This document shows positions 1 to 8,445 of a DNA stretch of 64,000 nt, piece by piece. The notes under the pieces are model-generated. The model saw nothing but the letters and a program-made list of their open reading frames with translations, was not told where the DNA came from and did no database searches. The stretch is taken from assembly GCF_947500695.1 (NCBI RefSeq), contig NZ_CANMSS010000006.1:62001-126000 (forward strand). The letters are read 5' to 3'. The number at the start of each line of letters is the position of its first letter. Position 1 is the first letter of the stretch. Origin of the DNA: an uncultured Pseudoteredinibacter sp. GTDB lineage: Bacteria; Pseudomonadota; Gammaproteobacteria; Pseudomonadales; Cellvibrionaceae. The position numbers were made by a program, and so were the translations under genes.

Positions 1-820
1 CCCCTTCAGCAAGCTTCTGTATTTGCATCTCTTGTGGCATAACTTGCGCAACAGCCTTTGCAGCTTTGTAGGAAGTTGGCAATTCAAATACCTCATCCGG
101 TACTTTGGTTGCTAGCAACTCTCGTTTCACTGAGATATTACGAATATTACCACCCGCAGCGACCTGCAATTGCTCTGCAAACCTTAAGCCTTGGGTTATT
201 TGGTGGTGATCAAATTGAAACTGCTGCTTACGTCCATCAACTGTCAGGCTTACAATATCTCCTGCTAAGCTGATATTAAAGGTCAAACCTGAGAATCCAG
301 CAGCTGAAAAATTAGCTTGATAGCCATCTCTGGCATAGAAGCTTTGCTCTTGAATATTGCTCAGATTTTCAGGGTACAAACTAATAAGCTTGGCCCAAAA
401 TAAATCCATACGATAAGGAAGGCCACCAGCGATATTGCTAAAGCCTCTTTTGATAGCGCTAAACTCCTTGGCGTTATCATCCAGGGAATAAGCACCCTTT
501 TCATTCAACAACTGATGCTGATAAAAAGCCTGCTGGTCGTGCTCTCCTTGATAGCGCAAAGCCATCTTTTGCAGCTGAAAATCAATCAGTAGCTCGGCGT
601 CATTATTCTTAGCCTCTTCAATACCGGGGTAAAAACTCTGCTCTTTGTCGATCCGAATATAGCGATCGCGCATCCAAAGCTGATTAAGTTGTACAAGCTT
701 ATCGCCGCCGTATCGTTTGGTGATCAGATCAGAGAGTTTTTCAGAATCGATGCTGGCATAGCTTGAAATACTAAAGTTAGCCGCAAGCAAAGCTGCGGCT
801 AACAAAAATCTGTGAATCAT
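1..820 (-). CDS. Secreted protein, C-terminus cut off by the window edge; probable N-terminal part of an MBL-fold hydrolase
   Basis: An open frame runs from an ATG at 820 to the left edge without a stop, giving about 273 residues. An AGGAGA ribosome site lies 8 nt upstream. The protein begins with a cleavable-looking signal peptide (about 22 residues ending SSYA), so it is exported. The body is a hydrophilic alpha/beta region I do not recognise as a named domain. The last visible residues (MQIQKLAEG) resemble the segment that opens many metallo-beta-lactamase-fold domains (often followed by VYL), so the catalytic domain may lie just outside the window. That last point is inference; the frame and signal peptide are seen directly. 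Confidence 0.7.
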   Translation of the reverse strand, partial: MIHRFLLAAALLAANFSISSYASIDSEKLSDLITKRYGGDKLVQLNQLWMRDRYIRIDKEQSFYPGIEEAKNNDAELLIDFQLQKMALRYQGEHDQQAFYQHQLLNEKGAYSLDDNAKEFSAIKRGFSNIAGGLPYRMDLFWAKLISLYPENLSNIQEQSFYARDGYQANFSAAGFSGLTFNISLAGDIVSLTVDGRKQQFQFDHHQITQGLRFAEQLQVAAGGNIRNISVKRELLATKVPDEVFELPTSYKAAKAVAQVMPQEMQIQKLAEG

Positions 821-1051
821 AATGCGTCTCCTAAAGTTAACAAAGACGCTAAACCAGCCTGCCGTAAGATGCATTACTTGGAGGGTAAAATATCGATCAA
901 CTGAAGAAAATTTGCGGTTAATTATAAGGAAAGCTATACGATCATTTTATGTTCGAATTAATCGATTAATTTTAAGCAAGAAAAGCACAGTTTTCTGGGA
1001 TAAGCGCAGTTTTTTGAAAGCAAAGCAACACATCAAAAATCAAGCTGCCAC

Positions 1052-2023
1052 TCAGCTACAGTAACTCGCAATCGGAACATAGCATTCCTGGCGAAGAATT
1101 CTGCGATTTTGATTCATTGCATTATGCAAAGAAGCTTTATTGGAAGCATCGATATAACCGCAGACTAGCTGGCAGTCTTCTATACGACTCGCCAAAAAAC
1201 CTCGCTGTAATGAAGAGGCAAAACCCTTACCTCGATATTTCTCGGCAATAAAAATATCGCTTATTAAGATGCCCTGATAGCCAAGTTCAGAAGATGCTTC
1301 GGCCATCACCATACCTAAGCGCTCGCCCTTGAGCATGGCGATATCACATAGCCTTTCCTCACAAGCCTCTACGATATCATCTTTTTCAGTTATTGGAACA
1401 ATATCGCTAAAACGGGGGTTGTCTTGTAGGAACTGATGGTACTCACGCTCATACCATTCCCAATCTTTTTCCACAGAAAAGGCCCGAAAGCTCAAATCGT
1501 GATTCATTGTCAACGGCACATCAAGAATATGAGCAGCCAAAAAGTTGTCTGCTAAATAGCTTCCAGAAATAGACAAGAGCGACTTAGCGGCCTCACCGCC
1601 CACCTTGGGCCAGCATACAATATACTTTGCCTCAGCCCATGAAAAAAAGTTGTTGAGAAACTTTGCCCAGCGCTCTACAAAAAATCGATCGCAAGCCTCT
1701 GTAGTGAAGATTTCAATCAAAGTATCATCTGCATCATTACGGCAGACATTCACCAATAGCAGGCCATTGTTTTCAATCTCGAATACCCTAGCCAAAAGCT
1801 GTTCATCTTTTATCTCTGGGCCCAACCCACGGCGTTCACGTAAGGCTTGCAAGCTCTCGAGGTCTTCATCTTCAGTTAAAGCCCATAGGTCACGGGCTTC
1901 ATTTTTCAGCGCCTTCGGGTAAGAAAATTGATAGAGATCTTGATAGCTGTAGCTTTCTAAAACAGAAGCTGCTAGGCGATCCAAATTACTTTGGCTGATT
2001 TGCTTGAGGGGGTAATGTTGCAC
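1052..2023 (-). CDS. GNAT family N-acetyltransferase, two-part protein
   Basis: A 323-residue protein whose C-terminal third (about 215-315) carries a GNAT fold. The acetyl-CoA pyrophosphate-binding motif A is visible as YRGKGFASSLQRGF, followed by the usual GYIDASNKASLHNAM segment. The N-terminal 200 residues are unassigned but hydrophilic and may be a degenerate second GNAT-like half. The substrate cannot be told from sequence. It is transcribed leftward behind the MATE exporter gene, with a strong hairpin in the 63-bp gap, so it is probably not a tight operon with it. The start at 2023 gives MQHYPLKQIS. Confidence 0.75.
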   Translation of the reverse strand: MQHYPLKQISQSNLDRLAASVLESYSYQDLYQFSYPKALKNEARDLWALTEDEDLESLQALRERRGLGPEIKDEQLLARVFEIENNGLLLVNVCRNDADDTLIEIFTTEACDRFFVERWAKFLNNFFSWAEAKYIVCWPKVGGEAAKSLLSISGSYLADNFLAAHILDVPLTMNHDLSFRAFSVEKDWEWYEREYHQFLQDNPRFSDIVPITEKDDIVEACEERLCDIAMLKGERLGMVMAEASSELGYQGILISDIFIAEKYRGKGFASSLQRGFLASRIEDCQLVCGYIDASNKASLHNAMNQNRRILRQECYVPIASYCS

Positions 2024-2035
2024 AATACTTCATTC

Positions 2036-2075
2036 CTACAAAGGCGACTCATACAATATTGAGTCGCCTTCGTAG
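2036..2075 (-). terminator. Strong hairpin between the MATE and GNAT genes
   Basis: A near-perfect stem is formed by AAGGCGACTCA (2041-2051) and TGAGTCGCCTT (2060-2070), extended outward by CTAC/GTAG. It lies directly after the MATE stop codon and before the GNAT start. There is no long T-run, so it may be a weak terminator or an RNA-stabilising hairpin. Confidence 0.55.
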
Positions 2076-2086
2076 AATTTAAAGTC

Positions 2087-3451
2087 TTATTTTACTAAAG
2101 CCGATAAAGTTTTGTGTAGCCGAATATTGAGCAAAATGGCACTCACCGTGATGCCCACTAGAAACCCTGCCCAATAGCCATAAACACCATAAGCTTGGCC
2201 CCATAGTTCAGTAGCGCCTAGACTGTAACCCAGCGGGAAACCCAAACACCAATAACCGAATACCTGAAACAACATAGGCACCTTGGTATCCTCAAAGCCA
2301 CGCAAAATTTGCGCTACGCTAACTTGAGCAGAATCGATTAGCAGAAATATTGGTGCAAACACCAACATACTCAAAGAGATCTGGGCAATACTGTTCTCTT
2401 GGGTAAATAAGCGAATAACAGCAGCCGGCTGCCAAGCTATGAGCAAGCCAAACACTAGGGCATAGCTGATGCATAGAACCCGTCCAATTTGAGCTTGCTT
2501 TAAGGCCAGTGGCGCTTTGCCCGCGCCAATACTGTTTGATAAACGGATTGACGTCGCCTGCCCCAAGCCGAGGCTTAACATTAATACCAAGGCTACAATC
2601 TGCAAGGTAATTTGATGGGCCCCCAAAGGCTCGGTACCGATTGGCGCAATCAATAATGCCGTTACACTAAAGAACCCCTCTTCAGCCAGCAGCGATAAAC
2701 TAATCGGCAAGCCCAAAACAAATATCGCTCGCCAGCGTGCAAAATCTAAACGCGGCCAACTGCGGAATATTTTTAAAGCTTTAAATTCGGCGCGATATTC
2801 AATATAGGCCACCCCCATCAAAGCCCACAGAAAGTAGATGCTTAGGGTGGTTAAGGCGCAACCTACAGCCCCCAGTGCCGGCATGCCGAACTTACCGAAT
2901 ACAAAGATATAATCGAGCACGGCATTTAACGCTAGCACGATCAGGCTAGAGCCCATCGAAAAGCGAATATCGCCACAACCTTCGCATAGACACAGCATCA
3001 CCCAGATAACACCGCTAGCCGGCATCCCCCAAGCAATAATGCCCAAATAAGATTTTGCTATCTCGGTTACCTCAGCACTTGTTCCCAAGTGATCCAGCAG
3101 CGGAATAATCGACCAAATCAGCAGCATAGCCAAGGTGCCAATCGTAAGCGCCATCAAAATTGCTTGCTGAGCTTCGTGACGAATCTCCGCTGGCTTATTG
3201 GCGCCTTTCAAACGAGCGAAACGTGGCGTAGTGGCGCTGATCCAGCCCCCCATAAACAGCTCGATGACCAACCAGATATTGGCACCCACCGCTAGCCCGG
3301 CCAGCTCAGTACTGCTGACCTGCCCCGCCATCATGGTGTCGACGACTTCCAAACCCACCATCGCCACATGGGCAATCATCAAAGGAATGCCCAAACGCAT
3401 TATGTGCAGGGCTTCACGCCCATAAAAAGACAAAGAGTTATTTGCAAACAT
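2087..3451 (-). CDS. MATE family multidrug/cation exporter, NorM-like
   Basis: A 454-residue integral membrane protein, the usual MATE length, with about 12 hydrophobic segments in two halves. The opening LGIPLMIAHVAMVGLEVVDT matches the first MATE helix of the NorM subgroup, and AGQVSSTELAGLAVG follows as in that family. Members expel cationic drugs or dyes from the cytoplasm in exchange for Na+ or H+. The gene stands alone. A 34-bp inverted repeat about 50-85 bp upstream of the start is a good operator candidate (see the separate entry). The substrate is not predictable. Confidence 0.9.
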   Translation of the reverse strand: MFANNSLSFYGREALHIMRLGIPLMIAHVAMVGLEVVDTMMAGQVSSTELAGLAVGANIWLVIELFMGGWISATTPRFARLKGANKPAEIRHEAQQAILMALTIGTLAMLLIWSIIPLLDHLGTSAEVTEIAKSYLGIIAWGMPASGVIWVMLCLCEGCGDIRFSMGSSLIVLALNAVLDYIFVFGKFGMPALGAVGCALTTLSIYFLWALMGVAYIEYRAEFKALKIFRSWPRLDFARWRAIFVLGLPISLSLLAEEGFFSVTALLIAPIGTEPLGAHQITLQIVALVLMLSLGLGQATSIRLSNSIGAGKAPLALKQAQIGRVLCISYALVFGLLIAWQPAAVIRLFTQENSIAQISLSMLVFAPIFLLIDSAQVSVAQILRGFEDTKVPMLFQVFGYWCLGFPLGYSLGATELWGQAYGVYGYWAGFLVGITVSAILLNIRLHKTLSALVK

Positions 3452-3501
3452 ACTTCAACGCTCGAAAAATCGACCAATAATTGAGGCAGTGACGATTAGG
3501 A

Positions 3502-3535
3502 TAGTTATCAAATGATGAACAGCATTTGATAACTA
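3502..3535. promoter_or_regulatory. 13-bp perfect inverted repeat upstream of the MATE gene, probable operator
   Basis: TAGTTATCAAATG (3502-3514) and CATTTGATAACTA (3523-3535) are exact reverse complements separated by 8 nt. The repeat sits 50-85 bp before the MATE start codon, where a promoter should be. This is a typical layout for a TetR- or MarR-type operator. No adjacent regulator gene is seen, so the binding protein is unknown. Confidence 0.5.
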
Positions 3536-3827
3536 ACAAGGCGCTGCTAATAGATACTAATGAATAAACAGTAAGCTCAAGCGCCCTGTGAAGCACAACC
3601 CCACCAGAGATTGAAGTCAGCTATTCAGGAGGCCAGCAATCGATTTCTAGATTGCGGCGAGTATGGGAATACCCAGCCCACATAGCAGCAAAGCTACGCG
3701 GATAGAAATTGCGGCAGGCCGCCACTTGTTTCACTGGGATAAACATGAAAAAAGCCTCAAGGGCAAAAGTTGAATAATTATTTGAATACTAGCGAGAGCA
3801 AATAGCTTTTGCAAGCCAGCTAGCTAA

Positions 3828-3855
3828 GGGGTCAGATCCCCTGGGATCTGACCCC
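3828..3855. repeat. 28-bp palindromic repeat, copy 1
   Basis: GGGGTCAGATCCC, a 2-nt centre (CT), then GGGATCTGACCCC: a perfect 13-bp inverted repeat. The same arms occur at 3958-3985, 12547-12574 and 12612-12639, plus a lone half at 12523-12535. This is a REP-like dispersed element; no REP-associated transposase is present in the window. Confidence 0.9.
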
Positions 3856-3957
3856 GGTATCGAAGCCGAGATATAAGCGGCTCAAATCAAGTCAATTGAC
3901 ACCAACCCAAGCCACTTCCAAACTAATTTTATACCCTCAACACCCTGCAAAAACAAA

Positions 3958-3985
3958 GGGGTCAGATCCCGCGGGATCTGACCCC
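3958..3985. repeat. 28-bp palindromic repeat, copy 2
   Basis: It has the same 13-bp arms as copy 1 with centre GC. It lies 20 bp downstream of the fldB stop codon (fldB is read leftward), so the fldB transcript would end with this hairpin. Confidence 0.9.
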
Positions 3986-4004
3986 GATTCGAAGCCGGAA
4001 TGTA

Positions 4005-4550
4005 TCAGTCTTCCAAAGACTCCACCGGAATACCCAACTCAAACTCCGCCACAATCTGCTCACACCAGCGATTCAAACGGGCAGCTGTCATCTCTTCTTG
4101 CTGATCTTCATCAATCGCCAAACCCATAAAAAGGTTCTGGCCTTCGAGCAGTGCTTTAGAAGCTTCAAAGTCATAACCTTCAGTTGGCCAATAACCCACT
4201 AGCTGAGCGCCTTTTGCCTTAATTACATCGTGCAACATGCCCATGGCATCTAAAAAGTAATCGCCGTAGCCAAACTGATCACCTAAGCCAAACAGAGCCA
4301 CTCGCTTATTGCTGAAATCGACTTCAGCAACATCATCCCAAAACTCTTCCCAATCGGATTGAATCTGCCCAAAGTCCCAAGTCGGAATACCCAGAATAAT
4401 GCGATCATAATCGGCAAACTCAAGCTGAGTGATGTCGGCAACATCCATAACATCGACAAAATCTTCACCTAAGCGCTGCTGGATGCGGTATGCCACAGCC
4501 TCAGTATTACCTTCATCGCTGCCGAAAATTAAGCCAATCGCTGCCGTCAT
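4005..4550 (-). CDS. fldB: Flavodoxin, FldB-type long-chain flavodoxin
   Basis: A 181-residue cytosolic FMN electron carrier. The FMN phosphate loop is seen as GSDEGNTEAVA near residue 10, followed by the PTWDFGQIQSDW and GLGDQFGYGDYFLDAMG loops that cradle the isoalloxazine ring. The later segment GYDFEASKAL followed by LFMGLAIDEDQQEEMT fits the FldB branch (flavodoxin 2) better than FldA. The N-terminus starts straight at the first beta strand (MTAAIGLIFG), supporting ATG at 4550. The gene stands alone and is divergent from cpxR. Its redox partners are not indicated by the neighbours. Confidence 0.87.
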   Translation of the reverse strand: MTAAIGLIFGSDEGNTEAVAYRIQQRLGEDFVDVMDVADITQLEFADYDRIILGIPTWDFGQIQSDWEEFWDDVAEVDFSNKRVALFGLGDQFGYGDYFLDAMGMLHDVIKAKGAQLVGYWPTEGYDFEASKALLEGQNLFMGLAIDEDQQEEMTAARLNRWCEQIVAEFELGIPVESLED

Positions 4551-4830
4551 TGATGTCTTTCTCCTAGCTTTGCCCCTAATTCACTGTTGGGCCGATAAAT
4601 CGAGCTGCGGATTTTGGCAGCTAACGGCGATGGGTGCAAACAAAGCTATTGCGGACTGGGGCTATTGCGCAATTTTGACAAAAATTGACCCTTTTTAGGA
4701 AACATTAAAATTCCTAGGATATACGCCCCATGCGGCCTAGCGCTATGTTAAGAAGAGTAATAGGCACTGACGAAGCATGGCTACTCAGGCAAACTAGCGG
4801 CCAGCGATTTGAACGATAGCGGGAAACCCA

Positions 4831-5532
4831 ATGGCAAAACTGTTACTTGTGGACGATGATCAGGAGCTTTGCTCCCTACTTGGTGAATTCTTATCCACCG
4901 AAGGCTTTGAAACAACTATGGTACACGACGGCCAAGCTGCCCTCGATGCCACCGCAGAAGGTAGCTATGATCTCATCGTTCTTGACGTAATGCTGCCCAT
5001 TTACACCGGCTTTGAAGTATTACGTAAACTTCGTGATTACTGCCAAACCCCAGTATTGATGCTGACCGCCAAAGGCGAAGATGTCGATCGTATCGTAGGC
5101 CTAGAGATGGGTGCCGACGACTACCTTCCCAAACCTTGTAACCCTCGCGAATTAGTTGCCCGTATACGCGCAATTTTACGTCGTGTTGACCAAGCTCAGC
5201 CGGAAGAGCCCAGCGATTTGATTACCGTTGACCAGTTAGAGCTACAAATTAGCGCTCACTCAGCCAGCTACAGTAATAAACCACTTACCCTTACCGGTGC
5301 CGAGTTCACCGTTTTGGAACTGCTAATGCGCTCTGCCGGCCAGGTCATCAGTAAAGAAGCGCTCACCGAACAAGCCCTAGGCAGAAAGCTTACCCCTTAC
5401 GACCGCAGTATTGATGTGCATGTTAGTAATCTGCGCAAAAAGCTAGCCGAAAAAGGCGCCTCTAAAGAGCTTATTATTAATATCCGTGGCGCTGGCTATA
5501 TGCTAACCGTCAACGGCAAGCTCAACGCTTAG
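4831..5532 (+). CDS. cpxR: CpxR-like response regulator (OmpR/PhoB family)
   Basis: A 233-residue regulator. The receiver domain (1-115) has the acidic pocket DDD at 8-10, phospho-acceptor D52, T79 and K101 (the DDYLPKP signature). The winged-helix domain (about 130-228) ends in the recognition helix/wing DRSIDVHVSNLRKKL and GAGYML. GLEMGADDYLPKPCNPRELVARIRAILRR and LTPYDRSIDVHVSNLRKKL are very close to enterobacterial CpxR. It is followed after 8 bp by its kinase gene, so the pair forms one operon. In relatives, CpxRA answers envelope protein stress. No clear CpxR box (GTAAA-N5-GTAAA) was found upstream. Confidence 0.82.
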   Translation: MAKLLLVDDDQELCSLLGEFLSTEGFETTMVHDGQAALDATAEGSYDLIVLDVMLPIYTGFEVLRKLRDYCQTPVLMLTAKGEDVDRIVGLEMGADDYLPKPCNPRELVARIRAILRRVDQAQPEEPSDLITVDQLELQISAHSASYSNKPLTLTGAEFTVLELLMRSAGQVISKEALTEQALGRKLTPYDRSIDVHVSNLRKKLAEKGASKELIINIRGAGYMLTVNGKLNA

Positions 5533-5540
5533 TCAAAGCT

Positions 5541-6938
5541 ATGACCAAAGTTTACGTAAAACTGTTTATTGGCTTTTGGTGCATAACCATCTTAATGATT
5601 GTTGGCACCGGCTTAGCCACCCACTGGTTAGATTTACGCCCGGACAAACATCTTTCCTCAAACCCTGAGCTGGAACAAACCACAGCTGCGGCGCGTTTGC
5701 TGCGAGAAGTGGTACGCGAGGCGGTCAATTACAGTTTGGATGACATTCGCGCGGGCATGCAATCCATGCAGGAAAACGCCACCCGCTTGGTTTATGTCAT
5801 CGACCAATATGATGAAGATTTACTACACCGCCCCATCCCGGAAGGCGGCCAAAGAATTCTAGAGCAACTTAGCCCAGAACAACCCTTTGCTCATTACAGC
5901 AAAGACGGCAGTTCTTTTGTCGGCCGCCAAGTGTTGTTACCCGACGGCGATTGGGTAAAGATCCTGACTTACGATACACCAGACGATACCGGCCTATGGT
6001 GGCAATTGTATTTTTACAATATTTGGCTGCCGCTACTGATCTCTATTGTTATCTCAGGTACCGCTTGTTTTATTTTGGCCAAACGCATGAGCCGCGGTAT
6101 CGACATTATGCGTGATGCGACAAGACGAATCGCGGCCGGCGATTTAAGTGTTCGCATTGCCCAGGAGTTTACTAACTGCAAAGTTAAAAACCGCGATGAG
6201 ATTGCTGAGCTCAGTTTAGAGTTCGACCATATGACCGCGCGTTTAGATAAATCCATGCAAGAGCAGCAGCGTCTTATTAAAGACGTTTCCCATGAGCTAC
6301 GCTCGCCACTAGCACGCTTGCAGTTTGCTTTAGCTATCGCCCAGTCTCGTTGTTGTGGTTCGGACATCGATAAAGAGCTGGTAAAGATTAAAGAGTCGGC
6401 CGACTATCTGAATGAGATCATCTCAGATATTCTTTCCATGCCGATGACGGATACCGCAGCATGGGAATTGTGCGACACCATTGACTTGAAGATCTTGCTA
6501 GAAACTCTAGTCGAGGAATATCGCAACCCCGCCAATGAGAAAGAAGTCACCCTAGCGCTAGAAACCCCAATTCAAGATGCTTTGGTTGCTACTCACGGCA
6601 ACAGCCTAATTGGCGTATTCGAAAACATTGTTCGTAATGCCCTGCACTACACGCCTAAATCTACCACTGTGGGCGTAGAGCTTGATGACAGCCACAACAA
6701 ATATTACAAAATCACGGTAAGAGATCAGGGCCGTGGCGTACCGGCGGAAAACCTTGATGATATTTTCAAGCCGTTTTTCCGTACCGATGAAGCACGCGCA
6801 CGCAGCAGCGGTGGTTATGGCTTAGGCCTCGCTATCAGTAAGCGCACCGTTGAGCTGCACGATGGCTCCATACGCGCCTACAATCACGCTAATGGCGGCT
6901 TGTGCATTGAGGTTAGACTAAAGCGCGGAAAGTTTTAA
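5541..6938 (+). CDS. cpxA: CpxA-like sensor histidine kinase
   Basis: A 465-residue inner-membrane kinase. TM1 (about 7-27) and TM2 (about 160-180) enclose a periplasmic sensor loop of about 130 residues. A HAMP linker follows (about 181-235), then the dimerisation/phospho-acceptor motif DVSHELRSPLARL with H251. The ATPase domain shows the N box (FENIVRNALHYTP), G1 (DQGRGVP), an F box (FKPFFRTDEA) and G2 (GYGLGLAIS). It would autophosphorylate on H251 and pass phosphate to D52 of the adjacent regulator. The periplasmic loop is not obviously similar to that of E. coli, so its signal may differ. A terminator follows. Confidence 0.82.
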   Translation: MTKVYVKLFIGFWCITILMIVGTGLATHWLDLRPDKHLSSNPELEQTTAAARLLREVVREAVNYSLDDIRAGMQSMQENATRLVYVIDQYDEDLLHRPIPEGGQRILEQLSPEQPFAHYSKDGSSFVGRQVLLPDGDWVKILTYDTPDDTGLWWQLYFYNIWLPLLISIVISGTACFILAKRMSRGIDIMRDATRRIAAGDLSVRIAQEFTNCKVKNRDEIAELSLEFDHMTARLDKSMQEQQRLIKDVSHELRSPLARLQFALAIAQSRCCGSDIDKELVKIKESADYLNEIISDILSMPMTDTAAWELCDTIDLKILLETLVEEYRNPANEKEVTLALETPIQDALVATHGNSLIGVFENIVRNALHYTPKSTTVGVELDDSHNKYYKITVRDQGRGVPAENLDDIFKPFFRTDEARARSSGGYGLGLAISKRTVELHDGSIRAYNHANGGLCIEVRLKRGKF

Positions 6939-6973
6939 GACAAAGCAGCAAATTACCAGTTTGTTCCTAGTGA

Positions 6974-7006
6974 AAGGGTTGCTATTTAATAGCAGCCCTT
7001 TTTTTT
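6974..7006 (+). terminator. Rho-independent terminator of cpxRA, overlapping the end of the cytochrome c gene
   Basis: AAGGG-TTGCTATT pairs with AATAGCA-GCCCTT and is followed by eight T residues on the plus strand. The minus-strand cytochrome c gene ends (stop at 6982-6984) inside the hairpin, so the convergent genes share it. Confidence 0.8.
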
Positions 7007-7359
7007 GCCTTGCCGGCTGCCACTGACTCAGCCTGTAAGCTTTTGATAAACAAGACCAGCGACTGCACATCGATAGCTGTAAATTGATCACCCCAGGCAG
7101 GCATTTGCTCAGAGCGATTTACCCCAGCGCCCCCTTTGCGAATGATCTCTGCGAGAGCTTTATTGTCTAACTGGCTTTTCCTAAGGTTAGCAGGCGCCGT
7201 TTGCGGCAGCTTCGCCATCCGGCCATCGCCTTTGCCCTGCTGACCATGACAAAGAAAACAAAAATTGGCGAACAACTCTTGGCCACGATTAACGTTGGGC
7301 TCCACAGCATTTGCCTGGGCCAAGCTTGTAAGGCCGACCCAGAAAAACACGATTAGCAA
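6982..7359 (-). CDS. Periplasmic class I cytochrome c, single haem
   Basis: A 125-residue protein with one haem-binding CFLCH motif (C34, C37, H38) and a likely Met ligand M86 in QMPAWGD, as in small c-type electron carriers with a cytochrome_CBB3 fold. A hydrophobic leader (ending SLAQANA) would direct it to the periplasm; the tail is Lys/Ala rich. Oddly, the frame has no ATG. Upstream codons run to a TAG at 7405-7407 without ATG or GTG, so initiation must be at TTG (7359), CTG (7374) or elsewhere, and no strong ribosome site is visible. The partner oxidase or dehydrogenase is not nearby. Haem binding is clear; the start is uncertain. Confidence 0.78.
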   Translation of the reverse strand: MLIVFFWVGLTSLAQANAVEPNVNRGQELFANFCFLCHGQQGKGDGRMAKLPQTAPANLRKSQLDNKALAEIIRKGGAGVNRSEQMPAWGDQFTAIDVQSLVLFIKSLQAESVAAGKAKKRAAIK

Positions 7360-7739
7360 ACAGCTATTCGACAGTCGTCGGCAATTGTTATTTTCACAAT
7401 GCTGCTAGACGCAACAAAGCAAGCCCTTCAAACTAAGCATAGTTGATGCTTATCCAGATTCAATGCATGGTTATTGCGGAAGAGTTTTATTTTATTTGCG
7501 TCAACAACTATCAAAATTAGGCGCAATTTTTATCCTGCAAAGACAGCAACTTAAGTTTGGGAATAACTACTATTAGTAAATTAATATAGAAACTTCGAGC
7601 TAATAAACGGTGAGAAAAAAGAAAGGATAAGGTAGCTATACAGAACAAAGCGCCTCCAACTATAGCAGTAAGCTGCCACATCCACTATGGAAGACGCCAC
7701 CAATGTATAAGCAGCTTGTAAGCGACTAGCAATATGAAT
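7360..7739. other. 380-bp gap with nothing recognised
   Basis: An AT-rich stretch between the cytochrome c and transglutaminase-like genes. I see no repeat, RNA gene or strong hairpin. It must contain the cytochrome c promoter on the minus strand. Confidence 0.4.
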
Positions 7740-8408
7740 TTAAGAGTTGTTGTTAACACTTAATTCCTTGCGCACTTCTTCATCGAAACTTAAACCAAGC
7801 AGTGCACTCATCTTGGGGTAGTACTTTTTAAAATCCGCGATCAGATCTTGATAAGGCAAATCAGCATACTCGCCGCGTTCGCTGAGATATTCCATATGAC
7901 GATTACCGGCTTGATCAAATTCATGGTACAGAGAATCATCGACGCCATTAAATTCTAAAGGTTTTAAACCAAACTTATCGCAGAGCTCGATATTAAAGGC
8001 AGGCGTTGCTTTAACCCATTTGCCTTGCAGATAAATAGAAGTGTAACCATGCCAATAGAACACATCGGTTTCCATTGCTTGGCGCATTTTCTCGGTAGAT
8101 AGGTGATTGGTAACATCGGCAAAACCAAGCCTTGCCGGCACGCCAATGGATCGACAACAAGCGGCCAATAAAATTGCTTTAGGCACACACCATGCTCGCT
8201 GTACTTCTAAGACATGGCTGGCTTTAAAGCCCTGGCTTTGTAGATCGGCTGTAAATGGATCATAAAAAATCTCATCGCGCACAGCATAATAAAGCGAAAG
8301 TACCTTACTAAGCTCGTCCTCACCCGATAAGTGTTTTTCAACAAAAGCCAACACCGCGGGATGCTCGCTTTCAATGTAATCTGTAGCTTTAAGAAACTCT
8401 TGCATCAC
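7740..8408 (-). CDS. Transglutaminase-like cysteine peptidase superfamily protein
   Basis: A 222-residue cytosolic protein with a transglutaminase-like core. The catalytic Cys is C74 in RAWCVPKAILLAACCRSIGVPAR, the His is H120 in YWHGYTSIYL, and the third position falls in KATPAFN, where an acidic residue is more usual. Bacterial members act as peptidases or amide-bond enzymes, mostly of unknown substrate. No signal peptide is present. The gene lies 37 bp downstream of the LysR gene in the same direction and may be cotranscribed with it. The weak third catalytic position makes activity uncertain. Confidence 0.75.
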   Translation of the reverse strand: MMQEFLKATDYIESEHPAVLAFVEKHLSGEDELSKVLSLYYAVRDEIFYDPFTADLQSQGFKASHVLEVQRAWCVPKAILLAACCRSIGVPARLGFADVTNHLSTEKMRQAMETDVFYWHGYTSIYLQGKWVKATPAFNIELCDKFGLKPLEFNGVDDSLYHEFDQAGNRHMEYLSERGEYADLPYQDLIADFKKYYPKMSALLGLSFDEEVRKELSVNNNS

Positions 8409-8445
8409 TTATGGTCAATCCTTTTTCTTTTTATTGAAATACCGC

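Larger units (their letters stand above)
3536..4004. other. Intergenic stretch with two palindromic repeats and no convincing gene
   Basis: This stretch holds the two 28-bp palindromic repeats listed separately. A 41-codon minus-strand frame (ATG at 3746, TAG at 3621-3623) is rich in Trp, Tyr and Arg, but it has no good ribosome site and no recognisable family, so I do not call it as a gene. Nothing else is apparent. Confidence 0.5.

Noticed and set aside
822..1064. 80-codon plus-strand frame
   Set aside because: It is basic and Arg/Lys/Ile rich, has no family likeness, and starts inside the ribosome-site region of the opposite gene; most likely chance.
3621..3746. 41-codon minus-strand frame ending DCWPPE
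   Set aside because: It has a weak ribosome site and no recognised family; left as a remark only.
3828..3985. 28-bp palindromes as simple terminators
   Set aside because: No T-run follows and identical arms recur at distant sites, so they are a repeat family first.
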